Assembly (NCBI GenBank): GCA_905236255.1
Contig: CAJOPK010000254.1
Span: 1 to 6,576, forward strand
DNA: 6,576 nt
DNA from: an uncultured Selenomonadaceae bacterium
Lineage (GTDB): Bacteria > Bacillota > Negativicutes > Selenomonadales > Selenomonadaceae
Direction of reading: 5' to 3'
Shown here: in pieces, positions 1 through 4,741 of the stretch
Layout: every line of letters starts with the position of its first letter
How positions within the stretch are numbered: the stretch's first letter is position 1
The notes under the pieces: generated by a model
Databases searched by the model: none
Told to the model about the DNA's origin: nothing
The model's input: only the letters and a program-made list of their open reading frames with translations
Made by a program: the position numbers and the translations under genes

Positions 1-176
1 GTGTAATCGGGAATAACCAAGTCGATGCCGAGCATATCATTTTCCGGGAACATCAACCCGGCATCAATCAAAATCATTTCTTCGCCCCAGCGCACGACGG
101 TCATATTTTTTCCGATTTCCCCGAGTCCGCCGAGCGGTATTATTTGCAATTTGTTGTCACGATAATTGTATCTCAA
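1..176 (-). CDS. rnj: Ribonuclease J, N-terminal part (runs off the left edge)
   Basis: Only the first 58 codons are inside the window. The translation begins with a short lead, then KLQIIPLGGLGEIGKNM and later IDAGLMFPE and LGIDLVIPD, the conserved start of the metallo-beta-lactamase domain of RNase J. The family performs 5'-to-3' exonuclease and endonuclease cleavage of mRNA and rRNA precursors in the cytoplasm. The zinc-binding HxHxDH motif would lie beyond the edge. I chose the TTG at 176-174 as start because GGGAGGG at 186-192 lies nine bases upstream, and I found no ATG, GTG or TTG in frame between it and the upstream TTA-rich stretch. A minus-strand promoter lies at 286-314, giving a leader of roughly 100 bases. 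The family call is secure; RNase J1 versus J2 cannot be decided from this fragment. Confidence 0.93.
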   Translation of the reverse strand, partial: MRYNYRDNKLQIIPLGGLGEIGKNMTVVRWGEEMILIDAGLMFPENDMLGIDLVIPDY

Positions 177-285
177 AATCGTTTTCCCTCCCGTGTTTTT
201 TCCAAAAGCACTGCCCCCTTAAAAAGTTTTTCACGTTCTCAAAAAAAATTTGTTTTATTTCCGTCCGATCAAAACAACTTCGTGT

Positions 286-314
286 ATTCTAACACGCAAA
301 AAAATCAAATGCAA
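286..314 (-). promoter_or_regulatory. Likely sigma-A type promoter for rnj
   Basis: On the minus strand TTGCAT (314-309) is followed after 17 bases by TAGAAT (291-286), in the correct orientation and about 110 bases upstream of the RNase J start codon. The -10 hexamer sits in the loop of a small inverted repeat, CGTGT at 281-285 and ACACG at 292-296. Each hexamer differs from consensus at one or two positions, so this is plausible rather than certain. Confidence 0.5.
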
Positions 315-540
315 CAATAAGCAGGCAATCAAATTCAAAAAATTTTGGAATAGCAAATGCCGTCGCAACTTCCTCAAATCTGCACCGGCAACTTTCTTTG
401 AGCCGTCCGATGTTTAATTCCGAATTTACGGACAAGCGGCGCCGCCCCGGACGGGCGGCAGGTCGCGACATATGGAGGCATTTTCTTTTGGGTTTATCAT
501 TGGAATCTCCCGCTTTATGAAACCGCCCGTGTAAAAAAAG
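315..540. other. Intergenic stretch with GC-rich hairpin, no convincing gene
   Basis: No recognisable gene lies here. The stretch is AT-rich except for a GC-rich island at about 436-470. The island contains a perfect hairpin, GCCGCCC (441-447) and GGGCGGC (453-459) with a five-base loop, followed by the palindrome GTCGCGAC (462-469). A small open frame on the plus strand (ATG at 472, stop at 532-534, 20 residues; open back to 418) has no clear ribosome binding site and resembles nothing I can name. A minus-strand frame across 289-546 also lacks a ribosome binding site. The island may be a repeat element or part of the mobile-element remnant that follows. Confidence 0.5.
441..459. repeat. Perfect GC-rich inverted repeat (7-bp stem, 5-base loop)
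   Basis: GCCGCCC and GGGCGGC pair perfectly around CGGAC. No T-run follows on the plus strand (next bases AGGTCGCGAC) or on the minus strand, so it is not a standard intrinsic terminator. Its base composition is very different from the AT-rich surroundings. Confidence 0.7.
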
Positions 541-559
541 TTGCAAAACGTTGCAAAAA
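540..559 (+). promoter_or_regulatory. Tandem TTGCAA motif, operator-like
   Basis: GTTGCAAAA occurs twice in direct succession (540-548 and 550-558). Its core TTGCAA (541-546 and 551-556) is its own reverse complement, and the two centres are ten bases apart, about one helical turn. The second copy coincides with the -35 element of the downstream promoter. A longer AAAAAAGTT repeat (534-542 and 555-563) is spaced by 21 bases. This arrangement suits an autorepressor binding over its own promoter, which fits the XRE-type gene start that follows. The operator role is inference. Confidence 0.4.
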
Positions 560-579
560 AGTTAATGTTTCACTATAAT
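551..579 (+). promoter_or_regulatory. Strong promoter ahead of the XRE/integrase remnant
   Basis: TTGCAA (551-556), a 17-base spacer and a perfect TATAAT (574-579) form a textbook housekeeping promoter. A strong Shine-Dalgarno sequence AAGGAGG (591-597) follows, eleven bases before the ATG at 609. The gene it served is broken, but the promoter looks intact and faces cysE. I see no terminator between it and the cysE start at 1005. Confidence 0.7.
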
Positions 580-608
580 ACAAGAAAATCAAGGAGGCGG
601 GAAATACG

Positions 609-656
609 ATGTTGCGTGAAAGAAGGATTGAACTTTCGCTTACGCAAAGAGAAGTA
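609..656 (+). pseudogene. N-terminal remnant of an XRE-family HTH regulator
   Basis: The first 16 codons from the ATG at 609 read LRERRIELSLTQREV after the initial Met. This is typical of the first helix and start of the second helix of XRE/Cro-type DNA-binding domains, as in many phage and ICE repressors. The resemblance stops abruptly after QREV: the recognition helix is missing. The frame stays open to the TGA at 756-758 (49 residues), but residues from about 17 on look like a different protein, the integrase remnant described next. Promoter and ribosome binding site upstream are intact. The likeliest explanation is an internal deletion that fused a repressor start to an integrase fragment. 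The HTH assignment rests on only 16 residues. Confidence 0.55.
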
Positions 657-892
657 AAACCGGAGCATAAAGGATTCTCTGCGTATTTCAAACTCTGCAA
701 ATTGCACCCTACGGCAACAACGGCGATTGACGAATACAAAAATTCATTTCCTGCGTGACAAATGAACGGCACAAAGTAATTTTCGACCTGCTTTTCCATT
801 CCGGAATGAGGATCGGTGAATTGCTTGCCCTTGACGCGGGAAATTTTGATTTTGAGAAAAACTTGATATAAATGACAAAAATTGCCCGACAA
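657..892 (+). pseudogene. Decayed tyrosine recombinase (phage/ICE integrase) fragment
   Basis: The frame starting at 743 reads FISCVTNERHKVIFDLL and then SGMRIGELLALD, matching box I of the tyrosine recombinase catalytic domain (Gly-Met-Arg-x-Gly-Glu, with the first catalytic Arg at 809-811), followed by FDFEKNLI. The preceding residues, IDEYK, lie in the ATG-609 frame (726-740). Restoring one A to the A-run at 738-742 joins them as IDEYKKFISCV, the usual integrase wording before box I. A TAA at 869-871 interrupts the frame; MTKIARQ after it still resembles the family's next strand, and another TAA follows at 890-892. Box II (HxLRH) and the catalytic tyrosine are absent. Residues from 657 to about 725 are probably core-binding-domain remains but are not recognisable. 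The fragment cannot encode an active recombinase. Confidence 0.8.
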
Positions 893-950
893 TAACGTTA
901 AATATTTACTCGCATTTTTTTACAAAGGCAGCGGAATGCAAATTCTTAAT

Positions 951-969
951 TTGGTCAATCTTTGGTCAA
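951..969. repeat. Tandem TTGGTCAA direct repeat
   Basis: TTGGTCAA occurs at 951-958 and again at 962-969, an 11-base period, just past the integrase remnant and about 35 bases before cysE. Short repeats like this next to integrase genes can be recombinase arm sites or part of an attachment site. They could equally be remains of the integrase 3' end or a regulator site for cysE. The repeat itself is certain; the role is not. Confidence 0.5.
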
Positions 970-1004
970 GGCAGGTCAGCAACTAATTGAAAGTCGGTGT
1001 AGGT

Positions 1005-1877
1005 ATGAGGATTTTAAGAAAAAACTTATTTTCGCGTTTAAAAAAAGATATACGCGTTGTATTTGAACGCGATCCCGCCGCAAAAAGTGTTTTGGAAGTT
1101 GTTTTTTGTTATTCCGGACTTCATGCAATTTGGATGCACAGAATTTCACACGCGCTTTTCAAAAAAGGCTGGATTGTTGCCGCCCGGATGGTTTCAAATT
1201 TTTGCCGCTTTTTGACCGGAATAGAAATTCATCCCGGCGCGACGATAGGTGACGGACTTTTCATAGATCACGGCACCGGAATTGTCATCGGCGAAACTGC
1301 GGAACTGGGGAAAAACGTCACGCTTTATCAGGGAGTGACTTTGGGGGGAACCGGCAAGGAAAAAGGCAAACGTCACCCGACAATCGGCAACAATGTTGTC
1401 ATTGCCACCGGCGCAAAAGTTTTGGGCTCCTTCAAAGTCGGGGATCATGCAAAAATCGGAGCGGGGTCGGTTGTTTTAAAGGAAGTGCCGCCTTATGCGA
1501 CGGTCGTCGGTATTCCCGGTCGCGTGGTGGTTTTGCACGGTACGAGAGTTCACAATGAAGAGGAATTTCGTCAGGCCCTGCTTAATATTTGCAAGTCGCA
1601 AGGTTACGACGTAAACAATCCGAATACAAGATCGGAAATTTTTGAAGAAATTGACGTTGACTTGGATCATGACATTTTGCCGGATCCCGAAAAAGAGATG
1701 CTTGAAGTTTTTTCCCGACAAATTCAGCGACTTGAAAACAAAGTCGCCGAATTGGAAAGGGAATTGGAAACAACAAGGGCGGAAATTTCCGCCGAATCGG
1801 AGAGAACTTCCGCCCTTGAAATTTCAATGGTTGACAAAAAAGTTAATCTTACCAAGGCAAAGGAGTCATCGGAGTGA
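1005..1877 (+). CDS. cysE: Serine O-acetyltransferase with extended C-terminal coiled coil
   Basis: This enzyme transfers acetyl from acetyl-CoA to L-serine, giving O-acetylserine for cysteine synthesis in the cytoplasm. Residues 10-70 match the family's helical N-terminus (FERDPAAKSVLEV, GLHAIWMHRISH). Residues about 75-180 are the left-handed beta helix of hexapeptide repeats, with the active-site stretch DHGTGIVIGET (residues 88-98, His89 as expected catalytic base) and GVTLGGTGKEKGKRHP. I start at ATG 1005; a TTG at 987 is in frame, but neither start has a strong ribosome binding site and the family rarely has more N-terminal sequence. At 290 residues it is longer than the roughly 220 usual for Gram-positive CysE: about 35 extra residues lie before the LPDP motif (225-228), and a charged coiled coil (about 231-270) plus a tail follow. 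The 3' end overlaps the convergent gene by 29 bases. No T-box or other riboswitch is apparent upstream. Confidence 0.93.
   Translation: MRILRKNLFSRLKKDIRVVFERDPAAKSVLEVVFCYSGLHAIWMHRISHALFKKGWIVAARMVSNFCRFLTGIEIHPGATIGDGLFIDHGTGIVIGETAELGKNVTLYQGVTLGGTGKEKGKRHPTIGNNVVIATGAKVLGSFKVGDHAKIGAGSVVLKEVPPYATVVGIPGRVVVLHGTRVHNEEEFRQALLNICKSQGYDVNNPNTRSEIFEEIDVDLDHDILPDPEKEMLEVFSRQIQRLENKVAELERELETTRAEISAESERTSALEISMVDKKVNLTKAKESSE
1765..1818 (-). terminator. Candidate terminator of the lipoprotein deacetylase gene, inside cysE
   Basis: Read on the minus strand, 31 bases past the deacetylase stop codon, CAAGGGCGGAA (1818-1808) pairs perfectly with TTCCGCCCTTG (1784-1774): an 11-bp stem around 23 bases, followed by the T-rich TTGTTTCC. 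A 16-base perfect palindrome, GGCGGAAATTTCCGCC (1778-1793), overlaps the distal arm and could form a competing hairpin. The T-tract is interrupted and the loop is large, so termination efficiency is uncertain. The whole element lies in the cysE coding sequence. Confidence 0.35.
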
Positions 1878-2745
1878 CCACGCCGAATTTATATCCCCAA
1901 TCTTTGAAAAGATGAATAATCTCCGGCAGAGCCTTCGCGGTTTCATCTTTTCCGCCGGTAGAGTGCATCAAAACGATTACGCTGCGCGGCGGATTTTTTC
2001 CGAGCTGATTTAAGACGTGATTTACTTGAGTCGAGGCGTTGGGGCGTTCGCGTGTGGCATCTTCCGTGCTGACATTCCAACCGTGTTCGGCGTATCCCAT
2101 AGCCTTGACCATCGGCCAATAATTTTCGGTGAACATTCCGGCACTTCCGCCCGGCGCACGAATTATAAGCGGACGAACTCCGATAAGTTTCAGCAATATA
2201 TCGTCGGTCGTGTACATTTGAACGATAAAATTCCAAGGCGCGGAATAAAGATCGTTGTAATCGTGATTGTAACTGTGATTTCCGATCGCGTGTCCTTCAT
2301 TGAAAATTCTCTTCAACACGTCCGGATTTTTTTGCACCATGTAACCGAGTACATAAAAAGTCGCCGGGACTTGTTCTTCTCTCAAAATGTCCAAAATTTT
2401 CGGAGTGATTTTGTCGTCCGGCCCGTCGTCAAAAGTCAGATAAACCAAAGGCACTTCGTCATAAGGTTTCAAGTCCGGCAAAACCATCGGAAGATTTTCC
2501 TTCTGACGTTCCCAAAGTCCGTAAGCATCATAAACCGGCTTGTTAAATTCCGTGAGTTGCAAATTTGAAAAATCTTTCGCTGCCGTCACAAATTTATCGG
2601 ATTGCGGTATTTCCTTTTCAACTTTCTTTTCGACAACTTCCTCCGGCGCGACTTCTTCGGCTCCGGCATTTTGCCCGGAATCGTTTGAACAACCGGCAAA
2701 CAAAATCGTTGTTGCCAAGATTAAGGACAGAAAAATTTTTATCAT
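1849..2745 (-). CDS. Lipoprotein polysaccharide deacetylase (NodB homology domain)
   Basis: A 298-residue carbohydrate esterase family 4 protein, predicted to remove acetyl groups from N-acetylated glycans such as peptidoglycan on the outer face of the membrane. Residues 1-19 form a lipoprotein signal ending in the lipobox LFAGC (Cys19). A Glu/Val/Lys-rich linker runs to about residue 55. The NodB domain shows motif 1 TFDDGP (104-109; Asp106 base, Asp107 metal), motif 2 GNHSYNH (His157 and His161, metal), motif 3 RAPGG (196-200), a Trp-containing motif 4 (HGWN, 221-224) and motif 5 LMHST (His261), so it should be active. The frame stays open upstream to 2835, but ATG 2745 puts the signal peptide at the N-terminus, and the promoter at 2803-2831 lies inside the longer frame. 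GGGGAG is somewhat distant (about 14 bases). Its last 29 bases overlap cysE tail to tail. Confidence 0.92.
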   Translation of the reverse strand: MIKIFLSLILATTILFAGCSNDSGQNAGAEEVAPEEVVEKKVEKEIPQSDKFVTAAKDFSNLQLTEFNKPVYDAYGLWERQKENLPMVLPDLKPYDEVPLVYLTFDDGPDDKITPKILDILREEQVPATFYVLGYMVQKNPDVLKRIFNEGHAIGNHSYNHDYNDLYSAPWNFIVQMYTTDDILLKLIGVRPLIIRAPGGSAGMFTENYWPMVKAMGYAEHGWNVSTEDATRERPNASTQVNHVLNQLGKNPPRSVIVLMHSTGGKDETAKALPEIIHLFKDWGYKFGVVTPMTPLPW

Positions 2746-2765
2746 GATTTGAACTGCATCTCCCC

Positions 2766-2798
2766 AAAAAAATTTACGGCTTGAATTCCGGCAAGCCG
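2766..2798 (-). terminator. Terminator-like hairpin in the deacetylase leader
   Basis: On the minus strand CGGCTTG (2798-2792) and CAAGCCG (2783-2777) form a perfect 7-bp stem with an 8-base loop, followed by TAAA and seven T residues (to 2766). This is the expected form of an intrinsic terminator for transcripts coming from the upstream NlpC/P60 gene. Its 5' arm coincides with the expected transcription start of the promoter at 2803-2831, so it could also act as an attenuator or a stabilising 5' stem. Confidence 0.5.
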
Positions 2799-2802
2799 CG
2801 TT

Positions 2803-2831
2803 AATATACTTCAAATATGAATTTTTATCAA
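2803..2831 (-). promoter_or_regulatory. Promoter of the lipoprotein deacetylase gene
   Basis: TTGATA (2831-2826), a 17-base spacer and TATATT (2808-2803) on the minus strand make a near-consensus housekeeping promoter. Transcription would start near 2796, about 50 bases upstream of the ATG at 2745. This implies that the deacetylase is transcribed independently of the four-gene cluster upstream. Confidence 0.6.
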
Positions 2832-2859
2832 GCAAAAAATTTTCAAAATTTTTTCAGAG

Positions 2860-2887
2860 AAAAGCCGGATGCAAAAAAATTTCCGGC
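2860..2887 (-). terminator. Weak candidate terminator after the NlpC/P60 gene
   Basis: On the minus strand GCCGGA (2887-2882) pairs with TCCGGC (2869-2864) around a 12-base T-rich loop, followed by TTTTCTCTG. An outer GAGA/TCTC pairing could lengthen it with an internal loop. The stem is short and the T-run is only four bases, so it is weaker than the hairpin at 2777-2798. It begins 37 bases past the stop codon. Confidence 0.3.
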
Positions 2888-2923
2888 AAGTCTCGAAAAA
2901 TTTGTGACAATTTTCGACAAAAC

Positions 2924-3655
2924 TTATTTGACAATCTTCTTTGCCCCGACAAATCTGGGACTCCAATAACCGCTTTTTACGTCGTCAATCGCAACTCCCC
3001 TGCTTGATGATGCGTGTAAAAATTTTCCGCTGCCGACATAAATTCCGCAATGCGAAACTCCCGCCGTGTAAGTCGTAAAAAAGACCAAGTCGCCGGGATC
3101 AAGTTGAGAAACTTTTGCCTTCTCGCCGAGCTTATATTGGTCGTCGGCAAGGCGGGGAATCACAAGCCCGTGTTTTTGAAAAACATACTGCAGAAGTCCC
3201 GAACAATCAAAACCGGAAGGAGTCGTGCCGCCGAAAACATAGGGCGTACCCATGTACTTTTTCGCCGTCGAAATTATCGACGTTGCCTGTTTCGGGCTGA
3301 TGAAAGTTTTTCCGTAAGAAACGAGTGTCCCGCTTTTCAAATTGTCGGTTTTTGCAACCGGCAATTCGCGCCCTTTTATGTTTTTGATTTTCTTCAAAGC
3401 GCGCCACGTCGAATTGGTGACGACACCGGTAACTCTCATCTTTTGATCGTGCTGGAAAGACGCGACCGCCTTTTCCGTTTCCGGTCCGAAAACTCCGTCA
3501 AATTCGGTTATGCTGTATCCTATCTTGTAAAGTTTTTTTTGTAAAGTCAAAACATCATCGCCGGTGGCATTTCTTGCAAGTTTTGGTGAGGCAAGAGCCG
3601 CCGAATTTATAAAAAGTATCAATAATGCCGTTATAAAAATTTTTAATTTCATCAT
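2924..3655 (-). CDS. Secreted NlpC/P60 cell-wall endopeptidase with peptidoglycan-binding domain
   Basis: A 243-residue exported cysteine peptidase, expected to cut peptide bonds in peptidoglycan stem peptides during wall turnover. Residues 1-22 are a signal peptide (Lys-rich start, hydrophobic core, likely cleavage after AALA). Residues about 27-90 are a PG_binding_1 domain (TGDDVLTLQKKLYKIGY, FDGVFGPETEKAVASFQ). Residues about 122-240 are the NlpC/P60 domain, with the nucleophile in FDCSG (Cys151), SHCGIYVG (His202) and LHASS (His214), so the expected catalytic residues are present. AAGGAG lies five bases before the first of two adjacent ATG codons (3655 and 3652). It is the fourth gene of the cluster, 15 bases after mupG, and would act outside the cell on the polymer whose fragments MupG and MurQ handle inside. 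Confidence 0.93.
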   Translation of the reverse strand: MMKLKIFITALLILFINSAALASPKLARNATGDDVLTLQKKLYKIGYSITEFDGVFGPETEKAVASFQHDQKMRVTGVVTNSTWRALKKIKNIKGRELPVAKTDNLKSGTLVSYGKTFISPKQATSIISTAKKYMGTPYVFGGTTPSGFDCSGLLQYVFQKHGLVIPRLADDQYKLGEKAKVSQLDPGDLVFFTTYTAGVSHCGIYVGSGKFLHASSSRGVAIDDVKSGYWSPRFVGAKKIVK

Positions 3656-3670
3656 CGACGCTCCTTTTCT

Positions 3671-4717
3671 TCAAACAAATTTAAACGAAAATTTTTGTCC
3701 GGGCTTTATGTACCCGGTCATAAAAATCTCTTCCGGCAAAATCCGGGCAATTACGTTTACCCTTTCGTCCGCCGGCAAAACATCATCGACAATCTGAATT
3801 TCTCCGGCATATCTTCCAAAATTTGCATTGTCGATCGTAATGTCACCGAAATTTCTTTCAATCGGCGAATTGTCCGGCAAAATCGTCCCGCCGGTCATCT
3901 TTAAAAATTTTCTTCCCTCAATCGCACGAATTACCGATTTTGAAATATCCGGGCGGCGTGTGAAAGTATTGCTCAAAATATCGACTGTTATTGTGTCGTC
4001 GGTCAAAAGTTTTGCGGAAATCACAACTTCGTCGTTTTTGACCTCCGAAACTTTTTCCAATTCCTCATCGGTCGGCAAGCCGTCGCCGATTATCACAAAA
4101 TCCGCTCCGAGTGCCGCCGAAAATCTTGCCGCAAGATCCGCCGAAAAATTTCTGCAATCTTCCAAAGTGGGAAGTCCTTCACAAAGCGGAGGTCTTTTTC
4201 TGCCGGATTGACTTGGTACAAATGCGCCGACTTCCATGCCGAAATCGTGAAGAAGTTTGTTTTGTTCCGCGAAAAAATACGAGTCAAGTCCGGTGAAAAC
4301 GTGCGGATAAAAATTGTGCAGAGCGGAAATGTTTTCAAAATTCGCTCCGAAATTTGAAATCTCTTCGAGAAAATTTTTTGTGACCGTCGAGGCATTGAGT
4401 TGAATTTTTCTTTCGTTGCTCAAATTTGCAATTTGCTCCGGAGTAAAACCGTCGTCAAGTCGGAGCGTCAAGCCTTCAAATTCAAAGTTTGAAACATTTT
4501 CGGCATTTACGTCCAAAATAATTTCAAAATTTTTTTCAACCGCGTTAATCAAAATATTCGTGAAATCCTCAAAAAATTTTTCGGACTTTGTCGCCTCCGG
4601 AATTTGTGCGGAAGTGAAAATTATTTCGTAACCTTCATTTGCCGCCTTTTCGATAAGTGAAATATTTTCTTCCGGACTCACATTTAACCCGGCATAAACC
4701 GAAATTCCGTGTCGCAC
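3671..4717 (-). CDS. mupG: 6-phospho-N-acetylmuramidase, MupG/DUF871 family
   Basis: A 348-residue protein of the DUF871 family. In Staphylococcus aureus, MupG hydrolyses MurNAc-6-phosphate-GlcNAc in the cytoplasm to MurNAc-6-phosphate and GlcNAc. Visible family marks are the N-terminal GISVYAG strand (4-10), RLDDGF (86-91), HNFYP (134-138) with TGLD after it, and EGLPTLEDCR (180-189). These form a TIM-type barrel over about residues 1-235; the remainder, with NFGRYAGEIQI (299-309), is the C-terminal cyclophilin-like domain. Length is normal for the family. There is no signal peptide. The start is GTG at 4717, with GGGGG seven bases upstream, 24 bases after murQ. Adjacency to murQ strongly supports the MupG role over other DUF871 members. 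The substrate is inferred from family and neighbour, not from residues I can assign as catalytic. Confidence 0.88.
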   Translation of the reverse strand: MRHGISVYAGLNVSPEENISLIEKAANEGYEIIFTSAQIPEATKSEKFFEDFTNILINAVEKNFEIILDVNAENVSNFEFEGLTLRLDDGFTPEQIANLSNERKIQLNASTVTKNFLEEISNFGANFENISALHNFYPHVFTGLDSYFFAEQNKLLHDFGMEVGAFVPSQSGRKRPPLCEGLPTLEDCRNFSADLAARFSAALGADFVIIGDGLPTDEELEKVSEVKNDEVVISAKLLTDDTITVDILSNTFTRRPDISKSVIRAIEGRKFLKMTGGTILPDNSPIERNFGDITIDNANFGRYAGEIQIVDDVLPADERVNVIARILPEEIFMTGYIKPGQKFSFKFV

Positions 4718-4741
4718 GGCATCACCCCCGCAAAATTTTGT

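Noticed and set aside
289..546. Minus-strand open frame of 85 codons upstream of rnj
   Set aside because: It would start at TTG without a ribosome binding site, runs across the GC-rich hairpin and matches no family; its end overlaps the likely rnj promoter.
515..892. Minus-strand open frame of 125 codons
   Set aside because: Lies opposite the XRE/integrase remnant and crosses its promoter; the plus-strand integrase motifs explain the sequence better.
987..1004. Upstream TTG start for cysE
   Set aside because: It adds six residues not typical of CysE; neither start has a strong ribosome binding site, but ATG 1005 gives the usual N-terminus. Not excluded.
890..1004. T-box or other cysteine/methionine riboswitch upstream of cysE
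   Set aside because: The interval is too short and shows no T-box sequence, specifier stem or terminator-antiterminator pair.
2017..2568. Plus-strand open frame of 183 codons
   Set aside because: Antisense shadow of the lipoprotein deacetylase; no ribosome binding site and no family resemblance.
2746..2835. 30-codon N-terminal extension of the lipoprotein deacetylase
   Set aside because: It would bury the lipoprotein signal peptide, and the likely promoter at 2803-2831 lies inside it.
3050..3544. Plus-strand open frame of 164 codons
   Set aside because: Antisense shadow of the NlpC/P60 gene, whose catalytic motifs are intact; basic, low-information translation.
3828..4211. Plus-strand open frame of 127 codons
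   Set aside because: Antisense shadow of mupG; Ser/Lys-rich translation with no known domain.
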